The notes: generated by a model from the letters alone, not told the origin. Shown: positions 1-6,610, numbered from the stretch's first letter. The stretch: 7,082 nucleotides of DNA from Candidatus Aminicenantota bacterium (GCA_020355945.1 CP070627.1:1554606-1561687); one strand, 5' to 3'. Numbers and translations are program-made.

Positions 1-5
1 CCCTG

Positions 6-17
6 GCCGCCGGAGGC
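6..17. repeat. GC-rich imperfect palindrome at the left edge
   Basis: GCCGCCGGAGGC is self-complementary except for one G/A position pair. It is much more GC-rich than the DNA that follows. It may be the end of a dispersed intergenic repeat or of a hairpin upstream of the ankyrin gene. The window edge prevents a firmer call. Confidence 0.3.
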
Positions 18-22
18 AAAAA

Positions 23-29
23 AAGGAGG
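23..29 (+). promoter_or_regulatory. Shine-Dalgarno site of the ankyrin gene, decides the start
   Basis: AAGGAGG is a near-perfect anti-16S match. It lies 4 nt before the ATG at 34 but only 1 nt before the ATG at 31. The second ATG is therefore the better start. Confidence 0.75.
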
Positions 30-33
30 AATG

Positions 34-912
34 ATGAGCAAATATAAAAAAATTATCATCATGTTTTGTGTTTTATTGGTTTTCGTCTCACCGGCTTTGG
101 CTCATGAAATTCATGATGCAGCAGAGAAGGGGGACCTTGACACGGTTAAATCCATTATAGCCAAAAACCCGGAGTTAGTGAATGCAAAAGATGATTTTGG
201 CAGTACGCCTTTGCATTGGGCAGCCATGCGGGGACATAGGGAAGTTTTTACGTTTTTAATTGGCAAAGGAGCGGATGTAAATGCCAAAGAAAGTCATGCC
301 GGTGTTCCGCTTCATTGGGCGGCTCATTTTGATGATCCCACCATCATTGAAATACTTATCAAAAAAGGCGCAAAGGTGGATGAAAAGAATATGATGGGCA
401 GGACACCGCTTCATGTGGCAGCCAGGCGTGGATGTAAAAAATCAGCAGAAAAATTAATCCAACTGGGGGCAGATATTAATGCCCAAAACAACCACGGCGA
501 AACCCCTTTGCATATCGCAGCTAAGGGAGGACATAAACAGGTCATTGAGCTATTAATCGCAAAAGGTGCATCCCAGGAAATAAAAGACAATAACGGAAAG
601 ACTCCATTAGAGCAAGTTTATGAAAGACCAAAACCAATAAAGATAGACCCCAAAATCTATGATGCTTACGTAGGTGAATATGAGTTCGGACGTGGGTGGA
701 GGATTGAGATTAAAAAAAAGAATAATCATCTCTTTTACAAAAGTCTTGTACTGGATAGACTTTATCCTATATCTGAAAACTCGTTTATGAGTGAGAATGA
801 ATTGACACAGGTTACCTTTTTAAAAAATGATAAAAATGAAATAGATAAAATTATATATAAGTCCGGAGGACGTGAGAGAACGGGTAACCGGATAATTAAG
901 CAGAAGAAATAA
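34..912 (+). CDS. Exported ankyrin-repeat protein with C-terminal DUF3471-like domain
   Basis: The protein is 292 residues long when started at the second of two adjacent ATGs, chosen by Shine-Dalgarno spacing. Residues 1-23 form a type I signal peptide: basic N-region KYKK, hydrophobic core, and cleavage after SPALA at A23. There is no lipobox, so a periplasmic or secreted protein is expected. Residues about 25-195 hold five ankyrin repeats plus a capping half-repeat, with clear TPLHWAA, VPLHWAA, TPLHVAA and TPLHIAA signatures and GADVNAK-type ends. The last 80 or so residues start with YVGEYEFG and continue as alternating beta strands. This resembles the DUF3471 module often found C-terminal to serine beta-lactamase-like proteins, but I recognise it by pattern only. 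Ankyrin repeats bind protein partners; the partner is unknown. The next gene on this strand starts 93 nt downstream, so co-transcription is possible. No catalytic residues are visible. Confidence 0.9.
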   Translation: MSKYKKIIIMFCVLLVFVSPALAHEIHDAAEKGDLDTVKSIIAKNPELVNAKDDFGSTPLHWAAMRGHREVFTFLIGKGADVNAKESHAGVPLHWAAHFDDPTIIEILIKKGAKVDEKNMMGRTPLHVAARRGCKKSAEKLIQLGADINAQNNHGETPLHIAAKGGHKQVIELLIAKGASQEIKDNNGKTPLEQVYERPKPIKIDPKIYDAYVGEYEFGRGWRIEIKKKNNHLFYKSLVLDRLYPISENSFMSENELTQVTFLKNDKNEIDKIIYKSGGRERTGNRIIKQKK

Positions 913-925
913 AAGTAAATTTCGG

Positions 926-952
926 GAATCCGAATCCGTACAAATCCGTACA
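926..952. repeat. Nested short direct repeats
   Basis: GAATCC occurs twice in tandem (926-937). The 10-mer AATCCGTACA is also perfectly duplicated at 933-942 and 943-952. The repeats lie between the ankyrin and DUF4062-like genes, immediately before the point where the second gene lacks its expected N-terminus. Confidence 0.7.
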
Positions 953-980
953 CGGCGCATGCACATAAACAAAGCCTTCT

Positions 981-995
981 ACCTCATTGCGAGGT
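981..995 (+). promoter_or_regulatory. Small hairpin covering the ribosome binding site of the next gene
   Basis: ACCTC (981-985) and GAGGT (991-995) are perfect inverted repeats around a 5-nt loop, ATTGC. The 3' arm is part of GAGGTG (991-996), the only good Shine-Dalgarno match, which lies 9 nt before the ATG at 1006. Folding could therefore occlude the ribosome binding site. The TCATTGCGAGG core also resembles the start of palindromic repeats dispersed in many bacterial genomes, so it may simply be repeat debris. The stem is only 5 bp. Confidence 0.4.
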
Positions 996-1005
996 GAAAC
1001 TTTTG

Positions 1006-2445
1006 ATGGAAAATAAATTACCTGGCACGAATGCCATCAGAGATGTCCTTAATTCCGATGCATTGGTCGCTGTGCTGGGTCATGGTTACGGGGACACCTC
1101 TGATTATAAATGTGAACCTACTGGGATTTCTTTAATGGAATCGGAAATTTTTCAGGCTTTATCCTGCCAGAAACCTGTCTGGATTTTCATCGTTCGACAA
1201 AAATACAATGATACGCGGCTCGATGAATTAATCAAAATATTAAAGAAAATTGTTCCTGGTTATATTTATGAAGATATTCCCGAAACAAAGGTGTGCGATG
1301 AAATAATTAAAAAATTAAGACAAAAAGCTTTTTTACCGGCTCTAAATATAATCAAACCTCTTAAACAATTCATCACAAGACTGGGAATCTTACGACAACC
1401 GATCATCGAGAGGGACCTGGATTTTCGTCGCGAAACACGCTTCATGAAAAGTGAAGAATTACATTTTTTAAGTGATGAATATTTGAATTTGGACAATTGG
1501 AACCCCCCGACTCAAAACGATTTGAATACCATTCTAAAGGAGATCCCCGGCAAAACTAATTACCTTGAACAGTTGGTGGAAACCTGGAAAGTGCTTCGGG
1601 TACTGATGAGATATCCTTTCGATATTAAAAAAAATGATAGCTATTGGGATTATTGGGAAAAGGCATTAAACATTTGGACAAATGCGGCATCATGGAGCGG
1701 GCTGCAGGGGAATCTTCTTATTGGAGGAATGGCTTCATCTAATTCTCTCCTGGATTTGCGTATGCTCATGTTTAAGAAAAAAGGGGGCGATGCTCAACTA
1801 CATGGAGTTATATTGGCTCATGCTGTAACTGCAAGCCATACCTATTCTACTGTTAAATTCACCAATAACAAGGAGCTTCAGGAGCGTTATTTTAGATCTG
1901 TATTTGCCTATCTTAACCAGGCTGAAAATCTTATTAAGGATAACAAATTTATCGAAAATCTTGGAGATATATGCAGCACCAGAGGAAATGTGCTTGTGAG
2001 AATGGGGCGGGTGGAAGAAGCCATTGAACAATTCAGAAAAGGTGTAATTTATAAAGAACAAAGCGAAGTACCATATCCGGCTCTTAAGGTGGATTTAGGA
2101 TACGCACTTATGTTGAATGGAAAAAGACGAGAAGCTGATAAATTAATGGAAGATGGTCTATTTGAACTTGAGAAAGCAAAACGAAAAGGCTACATAATTA
2201 GAGCTAAAAGAAAAAGAGCAATTTTTTATTTACGTAGTGGGAGTATTAAAAAAGCGCTGCGTCAGTACCTTGAAGCAGAAGCACTGGCCAGGCATTTTGG
2301 GGCAAATGATCAATTACCACCAGGAGCCAATCAACTCGAAATGCTGAGAAAAAAAATTGGATGGAAACTCGGTGCGCTCCAGGTAATAGAAGATAAAGAG
2401 GGTTACCTATATTCAGAGATAGAAGATAATCAACTCAAAGAATGA
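1006..2445 (+). CDS. TPR protein with truncated N-terminal DUF4062-like domain
   Basis: The protein is 479 residues from the ATG at 1006, chosen over GTG 994 because GAGGTG sits 9 nt before it. Residues about 10-63 match the second half of a DUF4062-type Rossmann domain: a hydrophobic strand with a glycine turn (ALVAVLGHGYG, 19-29), an acidic segment GISLMESEIFQAL (40-52), and the strand KPVWIFIV. DUF4062 domains normally open with a strand like VFISSTFEDL some 40-50 residues earlier. That part is absent here and in the frame back to the stop at 916. Residues about 110-290 are helical and unrecognised, with several Trp-rich stretches. Residues about 294-440 form TPR-like helix pairs (for example GNVLVRMGRVEEAIEQFRKG). 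GKT occurs once in an IPGKTN context but is not a Walker A motif. DUF4062 is often an N-terminal domain of NLR-like proteins. The gene may be a 5'-truncated remnant or may make a shortened product. Confidence 0.8.
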   Translation: MENKLPGTNAIRDVLNSDALVAVLGHGYGDTSDYKCEPTGISLMESEIFQALSCQKPVWIFIVRQKYNDTRLDELIKILKKIVPGYIYEDIPETKVCDEIIKKLRQKAFLPALNIIKPLKQFITRLGILRQPIIERDLDFRRETRFMKSEELHFLSDEYLNLDNWNPPTQNDLNTILKEIPGKTNYLEQLVETWKVLRVLMRYPFDIKKNDSYWDYWEKALNIWTNAASWSGLQGNLLIGGMASSNSLLDLRMLMFKKKGGDAQLHGVILAHAVTASHTYSTVKFTNNKELQERYFRSVFAYLNQAENLIKDNKFIENLGDICSTRGNVLVRMGRVEEAIEQFRKGVIYKEQSEVPYPALKVDLGYALMLNGKRREADKLMEDGLFELEKAKRKGYIIRAKRKRAIFYLRSGSIKKALRQYLEAEALARHFGANDQLPPGANQLEMLRKKIGWKLGALQVIEDKEGYLYSEIEDNQLKE

Positions 2446-2533
2446 AAAACCCTGGAAATTCCACTCGAAAATGTTCATGGTGGTTCCCTAATTTTCAGGC
2501 ATATATTGTACCTTGATTCCAACACCTTTTCCC

Positions 2534-2550
2534 CCTACATCAAAAGTAGG
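2534..2550. repeat. Inverted repeat at the head of the repeat array
   Basis: CCTAC (2534-2538) pairs with GTAGG (2546-2550) around a 7-nt loop, ATCAAAA. The right arm is also the first five bases of the first 62-bp unit, so the array begins inside a potential hairpin. Confidence 0.45.
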
Positions 2551-2731
2551 ATTTCTTTGTTTTGGACAGGGATTTTCTATCCCACAATAGGATTTTTTAT
2601 GAAAAAGGTAGGGATTCCCTGTTTTGAACAAGGATTTTCTGCCTCATGGTAGGATTTCCTATGTAAAAGTTAGGGTGTCCTTGTTTTATACAAGGATTTT
2701 CTATCTCATCGTAGGATTTTCTATGAAGGAG
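2546..2731. repeat. Three 62-bp tandem repeats with about 20.7-bp sub-periodicity
   Basis: The units are 2546-2607, 2608-2669 and 2670-2731. All are exactly 62 bp and align without gaps; by hand count, unit 1 and unit 2 share 47/62 bases and units 2 and 3 share 49/62. A fourth, aborted unit begins at 2732 with GTAGGA. Each unit contains three related boxes, best form TAGGATTTTCTATG, at offsets 4, 25 and 45. GG dinucleotides thus recur at 2549, 2570, 2590, 2611, 2632, 2652, 2673, 2694, 2714 and 2735. Steps of 20-21 bp equal about two helical turns, so the T-tracts lie on one face of the DNA. There are no unique spacers of CRISPR type. The role is unknown; candidates are protein-binding sites, bent DNA, a terminator cluster, or a neutral minisatellite. 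Confidence 0.9.
2678..2700 (+). terminator. Possible terminator-like hairpin in the third repeat unit
   Basis: TCCTTGT (2678-2684) and ACAAGGA (2690-2696) form a perfect 7-bp stem with a 5-nt loop, TTTAT, followed by TTTT (2697-2700). The same positions in unit 1 (2554-2572) pair in RNA with two G-U wobbles. In unit 2 (2616-2634) they pair with one C-A mismatch. The stem is AT-containing and the T-tract short, so this is at best a weak intrinsic terminator for the plus-strand gene. Confidence 0.35.
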
Positions 2732-2769
2732 GTAGGAAGTCATGATAAATATTCTCAGGACAATCAAAC

Positions 2770-5700
2770 TTAATCTGAATCGGATAGCCGGTTTAAGTCT
2801 TTCATCTCCTCCTCAATTTTTTCATAAATCTGGTATTCGAAAATTCCATCTTTTGAAATTGCAGGTAACCGTATTGAGACTTTCAGCGGCCATAAAATAT
2901 AATCAATAAGATCAAATTCTAGCTGTACTTTTGCTTTTTTAAAATCTTTTTGTAACCAGGCTGATAGGCGTTCATATAAAGCCTTAATTCGATTGTGTCG
3001 TTTTTTAGGGTCGATTGTAAGTAATTGATCTACTACATACTTACCGGTCTTTAGATAGCATTTATAAGAATCTTCATAAAAGATAGAATCAGATACTGAA
3101 ATCGAATACGCCTGAAGTGCCCTATATTGGGATTGGGAACTTTTTTGCCATAAATAATCGCCATATTTCATATGAATATCGATCTTAATGTCTCTAAAAT
3201 CATGTTTTCTAACGACTTTCAAGGTATCTTTGAATATACCTTCAGCCTTTTTTTCTTTACCCCTGGATAACAACAGACTCATATACCTTACCATCAGTAG
3301 TGATTTCTGCTTGGGATCATTTTCATTTTGAATGTCTCTTTCAAACTCGCCTTCTGTTAGGTGAGATTCTTTTTCTTGCCTGGATATACGTTCAAGGGCC
3401 TCACAACATTCAGTAACAATCGTTTGATTTCCAATCAGACTTGCTTCATTTTTGGCCTCTACCCAATACCTTTTAGCAAAATCCGGATTATTTTTATTCT
3501 CATACAATTTAGCAAGTGACATGTAATAGAAATACGCATCGATGGCATTCTCGAAATGCTCCTTTTGCTTTTCCAGGATTCTTACAGCATCTTCAAAACG
3601 CTTTTCTTTGCTTAGAAAGTCAGAATAAACAAGTAATATTTCAGGTCTGTATTTTGTCAACCCATACACATCTGCTTGTTTGAGTGCTTCTAAATACCTG
3701 CTTTCAGCCAGTTTATTTTTTCCTTCTAATTCGGCTGTATATGCTAAACCTCGAATAGCTCGAACATATTCGTACCAGAATTTATTTTTCCTGGCTATAT
3801 CCCTGCACTGTAAAAGTATTTTCTCTGATTCCCGGATATTTCCTGTTTGCCTGACCGTGAGAGCACGATTAAGGGAAATTGAGATTTGTGCTTCAATATC
3901 ATTTATTTCGCCTGCAATCTTTTCTGCCTCTTGGAACATTTTAATTGAATCTTCATGGCGATGGGTTTTTCTTAATAGTTCTCCTAAATTATTTAATGAA
4001 TTAAGAATACATACATTGTTTTTTATGCTCCGTGCTCTTTTTAATGAATATCTGTGCGCTTCTTCTGCTTCTTTAAATTTTGCCAAGTGCTGGAAACAGA
4101 TGCCTTTTTGATCAATAGCTCGAATTTTTTCCTCACTTTGATTATTAATTTCTGCGATTCCTGCCAATTTATTAAGAGCTTCTATTGCTTCAGGGAAGGA
4201 GTTATTATCCCATCTCCATTGATACAGCAACATATAGATTCTTGATAAATAATTATAATTATTTTCGACTCTTTCGAAACACTGAATACACCTTTTAAAA
4301 TTTTGTTCGATTTCATCAGGTTTTCCGTTATTGGCTATTAGCAGTTCGAGGTACCTTTGCCAGAGCTGCCCGGCTACAACATGAAGCCCTTTTTTTTCTT
4401 CTTGTTTGGCACTATTTCTTAACGTTTTAAGTGCTCCTCTCTTATCACCGGATTCATAATGAGAAGAGGCGCTGGCGAAATAGCATCGATAAACCCAATT
4501 CCAATCTTCATGCTTCTTTGCCAGCGTAATTGTTTCCCCAAATATTTTTCTGGCTTCATGGTATTTCTTTTGTTTGATGAGCATTATTCCCACATCGTGA
4601 AGAGAAATAATCATTGCCTGGTAGTCCCCAACCATTTTTTTTAATTTGAATAATTCCATAAACAATTTTTCCGCTTTTTCAAATTCATCTATTTTAAACC
4701 AGGCGATTGCTTCACCTTGAATTGCTAAATATAAGGCATAGTTATATCCCTCAAATTCTGCAATTTTCCTGGCTTCCTGGAAATAACTTATTGACTTGTG
4801 TGGATGGTTAAGGTCTGCATTAGTGCTTCCTATATTAATTAAGGCTAAAGATCGTATGCTTTCTATTCCGTATTTTATAGTGCTCTTCTCAGTCTTATGG
4901 AACCATTTGAGTGCTTCCTTAAATTCTTTTCGTTGAATCGCTAAATTACCAAATCCCAAATAAGCAGCAGCAATACCCTCCAGGTCTCCAATTTCTTCTT
5001 TGATTTTTATACTTTCGTCCATTAACCTGGAAGCCTCATCGACATCTCTTTCATAAATTGTCATGGCAAGATTATGAAGCGATCTACCTAACAGCCATTT
5101 ATCATCAGTATTCCTACAATAATCGACAGCTTTTCGATAATATCTTTTAGCTTTTTCTATGTCGCCGTTTTTAAAGTAAGCGAGTCCGCCATTTATGTAT
5201 GATTGTCCTATACCCCATGAATGTTTTATGCGTCTACTATAGTTACGCAGCTTCAAATACCATTTAACTGCTTCCATATGACTTCCATTTCGAGATAAGC
5301 AGATACCAATTGCGTTATAGAGATGTACACGTGTTTCAGGATTTATTTTATTGAGTATCTTACTTTCGGCAATTGATTCGAAAATGGATAGATATAGATC
5401 GTTCACCCAACCTCGTTCTGTTGCTGTTAATATATCTACCATAACCATAATAGCTTCATCAAACCTTTCTAAAGCAAAATAATGAAGAGCCAGGAAACCT
5501 GGAATATCTATGTGATTTTTTATAGGATCAAGCACGTTTATCCATTCTTGATGAAAAGATTTCACCTCCTTCGGATCATCTAATAGAGCCTTTTTAACAG
5601 ATTTTGGTATATATATTTCATTTTGTTTCTTCCCTAGAATTCCCTGTCGAGCAAATTTTCGCATCTCTTTAGCCCAATCTGTGCCTGGAAAAATTTGCTT

Positions 5701-6255
5701 AAATAAAAAGGGCTTCAAGGGTAGATAAGATACAGCCATTAATCCCATAAATCTTCGTTTTTCCAGGGGCAATATTTTTGTCCTAATTTTTGAGATCGGT
5801 TTAATTTTACTTTCATCAGAAGTTTTTTGGAGGAGATTTGAAGGTATATTTAGATTTTCCAATAATCCAGGCTTATATATATTAATTTGAAGGGTAAGCT
5901 GGTGATTTTTTGGACAATATTCTGCCCCGACTACATCCATAGTGGATGCTATTTGGGGGGTAAATAATTCCTCGAATTGTTTAAATGACGGTGAATGACC
6001 TAACCTTCCCAATTCCGGTTTAATAATCTTGGGTTGGTGAGTTAAACGTCTATAAATAGCATTGTAACCTTGTTCCGAATTTAATATATAGTATGTACAA
6101 GACCTCAAAGGAAGTGGGATATATTTTTTATGATCTGGCTCAAAAATGACAGGGATAAAACGAAAATTTTGTGTATCTTTCTCATAAATATGTTGATAAA
6201 TCAGGTTTCCTTCCCATTTGGCTCCAAGGCCTTTTCCAGGCTCTTCTTTTTCCAT
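2770..6255 (-). CDS. SEFIR-TPR protein, C-terminal part (after amber codon)
   Basis: This is an open frame of 1161 codons from the ATG at 6255, which lies three codons after an in-frame TAG. Residues 1 to about 85 are the second half of a SEFIR domain: EEPGKGLG, WEGNLIYQHIY, FRFIPVIFEP, IPLPLRS, and GYNAIYRRLTHQP. Residues about 160-225 (LPLEKRRFMGLMAVSYLPL, then ARQGILGKK) look like the winged helix that usually follows a STAND NTPase. No Walker A (GxxxxGK[ST]) or Walker B motif is present anywhere. From about residue 250 to 1050 the chain is an array of TPR helix pairs with roughly 40-residue periods (for example GGLAYFKNGDIEKAKRYYRKA), forming a superhelix for binding protein or other ligands. 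The final 80 or so residues are not clearly TPR. Started at this ATG, the protein lacks the N-terminal strand and the probable catalytic region of SEFIR, so it would be an effector-less TPR protein unless the amber codon is read through. No strong Shine-Dalgarno site precedes the ATG. Confidence 0.85.
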   Translation of the reverse strand: MEKEEPGKGLGAKWEGNLIYQHIYEKDTQNFRFIPVIFEPDHKKYIPLPLRSCTYYILNSEQGYNAIYRRLTHQPKIIKPELGRLGHSPSFKQFEELFTPQIASTMDVVGAEYCPKNHQLTLQINIYKPGLLENLNIPSNLLQKTSDESKIKPISKIRTKILPLEKRRFMGLMAVSYLPLKPFLFKQIFPGTDWAKEMRKFARQGILGKKQNEIYIPKSVKKALLDDPKEVKSFHQEWINVLDPIKNHIDIPGFLALHYFALERFDEAIMVMVDILTATERGWVNDLYLSIFESIAESKILNKINPETRVHLYNAIGICLSRNGSHMEAVKWYLKLRNYSRRIKHSWGIGQSYINGGLAYFKNGDIEKAKRYYRKAVDYCRNTDDKWLLGRSLHNLAMTIYERDVDEASRLMDESIKIKEEIGDLEGIAAAYLGFGNLAIQRKEFKEALKWFHKTEKSTIKYGIESIRSLALINIGSTNADLNHPHKSISYFQEARKIAEFEGYNYALYLAIQGEAIAWFKIDEFEKAEKLFMELFKLKKMVGDYQAMIISLHDVGIMLIKQKKYHEARKIFGETITLAKKHEDWNWVYRCYFASASSHYESGDKRGALKTLRNSAKQEEKKGLHVVAGQLWQRYLELLIANNGKPDEIEQNFKRCIQCFERVENNYNYLSRIYMLLYQWRWDNNSFPEAIEALNKLAGIAEINNQSEEKIRAIDQKGICFQHLAKFKEAEEAHRYSLKRARSIKNNVCILNSLNNLGELLRKTHRHEDSIKMFQEAEKIAGEINDIEAQISISLNRALTVRQTGNIRESEKILLQCRDIARKNKFWYEYVRAIRGLAYTAELEGKNKLAESRYLEALKQADVYGLTKYRPEILLVYSDFLSKEKRFEDAVRILEKQKEHFENAIDAYFYYMSLAKLYENKNNPDFAKRYWVEAKNEASLIGNQTIVTECCEALERISRQEKESHLTEGEFERDIQNENDPKQKSLLMVRYMSLLLSRGKEKKAEGIFKDTLKVVRKHDFRDIKIDIHMKYGDYLWQKSSQSQYRALQAYSISVSDSIFYEDSYKCYLKTGKYVVDQLLTIDPKKRHNRIKALYERLSAWLQKDFKKAKVQLEFDLIDYILWPLKVSIRLPAISKDGIFEYQIYEKIEEEMKDLNRLSDSD

Positions 6256-6264
6256 AACTCGTCG

Positions 6265-6267
6265 CTA
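6265..6267 (-). other. In-frame amber codon interrupting the SEFIR domain
   Basis: CTA on the plus strand reads as TAG in the frame shared by both halves of the SEFIR gene. It sits between strand C (ILICTEKY) and the RRVMEKEEPGKG loop. Its context is TAT TAG CGA CGA GTT ATG. The four other visible gene ends use TAA or TGA. Confidence 0.9.
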
Positions 6268-6492
6268 ATATTTTTCTGTACAGATTAAAATAACAAAATC
6301 AGCATTGCATATTTGTTTTTCCATCCATCGCGGCCAGCCTTCTGCAGGGGATTCTTCATATTGATCGATAATTGCATTAATCCTATCTTGCCTAAGTCGA
6401 TTCGAAAGGGCCAAAACTTTTCTACAATGCTCTTCTGAATCTTGACTGTAGCTAATAAAAACATTTGGCGATTTCATCTTACTTTTTACCAT
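6265..6492 (-). CDS. SEFIR domain, N-terminal half (ends at amber codon)
   Basis: This frame has 75 codons, starting at the ATG at 6492 with AAAGG six nt upstream, and ending at TAG (6267-6265). Residues 10-75 are a canonical SEFIR (TIR-like) start. They comprise strand A and loop NVFISYSQDS (10-19), helix A with EHCRKVLALSNRLRQD, strand B INAIIDQYE, the motif GWPRWMEKQI (52-61), and strand C ADFVILICTEKY. In the STIR superfamily a glutamate in this area is catalytic in NAD-cleaving members; E58 is a candidate here, by inference. SEFIR proteins are known among anti-phage proteins. The domain is only half encoded; the rest continues in the same frame after the stop. On its own this peptide would be an unstable half-domain. 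Confidence 0.75.
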   Translation of the reverse strand: MVKSKMKSPNVFISYSQDSEEHCRKVLALSNRLRQDRINAIIDQYEESPAEGWPRWMEKQICNADFVILICTEKY

Positions 6493-6498
6493 ATTTAG

Positions 6499-6503
6499 CC
6501 TTT
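6499..6503 (-). promoter_or_regulatory. Ribosome binding site of the SEFIR gene
   Basis: AAAGG on the minus strand lies 6 nt before the ATG at 6492. This supports that start over the in-frame ATG at codon 6. Confidence 0.5.
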
Positions 6504-6511
6504 AATTTCAA

Positions 6512-6529
6512 CGGGGAAAGCGGGGAAAG
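6512..6529. repeat. Perfect tandem 9-bp duplication, REP-like
   Basis: CGGGGAAAG occurs twice back to back and is followed by GGGACAGGC. G-rich GGGGAAAG/GGGACAG blocks recall REP-type dispersed repeats of other genomes, but I cannot confirm that here. The repeat lies in the 118-bp gap between the protease gene and the SEFIR gene, in the SEFIR 5' leader, where the transcript would carry a CCCC-rich stretch. Confidence 0.5.
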
Positions 6530-6610
6530 GGACAGGCAAAAAAGGTTAGAAAAGATAAAGTCGCTGGTTTTACAGGTTGAAGTTTTGTTCAGCAATTCCG
6601 GGCACTTTAT

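Larger units (their letters stand above)
2446..2769. other. Convergent intergenic region with repeat array
   Basis: This 324-bp region lies between the 3' ends of the DUF4062-like TPR gene (plus) and the SEFIR-TPR gene (minus). The left 100 bases hold no gene that I can support. The rest is the 62-bp repeat array plus a short AT-rich tail. The 62-bp period is not divisible by three, so a repeated coding sequence is excluded. Confidence 0.8.
2770..6492 (-). pseudogene. Composite SEFIR-winged helix-TPR gene with one in-frame amber codon
   Basis: The two minus-strand frames are a single reading frame: 6492 to 6255 differ by 237 nt, exactly 79 codons. The only break is TAG at codon 76, followed by CGA CGA GTT and then the ATG of the downstream part. 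The homology of the SEFIR domain runs straight across this point with no missing residues. Related SEFIR proteins, as I remember them, carry a second aromatic or polar residue there (Y-Y-R-R-V-M). TAG is one base from TAT or TAC (Tyr). The remaining 1164 codons have no other stop or frameshift. The intact product would be 1240 residues. The candidates are a recent nonsense mutation, a base-call error, programmed readthrough or a suppressed amber. Confidence 0.75.

Noticed and set aside
1540..1566. Walker A P-loop in the DUF4062-like TPR protein
   Set aside because: The GKT in IPGKTN lacks the Gly/Ala five residues earlier and any preceding strand, and there is no Walker B motif.
762..2061. 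Minus-strand open frames at 762-953, 1266-1496 and 1798-2061
   Set aside because: They are antisense to well-supported genes, with no recognisable domain.
2546..2731. CRISPR array
   Set aside because: The units are contiguous with no unique spacers between identical repeats, the copies are diverged, and no cas gene is in the window.
3680..4111. Plus-strand open frame of 143 codons
   Set aside because: It lies fully antisense to the TPR coding region, has no domain pattern and no convincing ribosome binding site, and is a shadow of the real gene.
4054..4644. Plus-strand open frames at 4054-4245 and 4459-4644
   Set aside because: Both are antisense to the TPR array, with low-complexity Phe/Ser-rich translations typical of shadows.
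6540..6610. Sigma-70 promoter for the SEFIR gene
   Set aside because: The best pair on the minus strand (TTGCTG, 17 nt, TAAAAC) matches the consensus at only three and four positions, which is not better than chance in AT-rich DNA.
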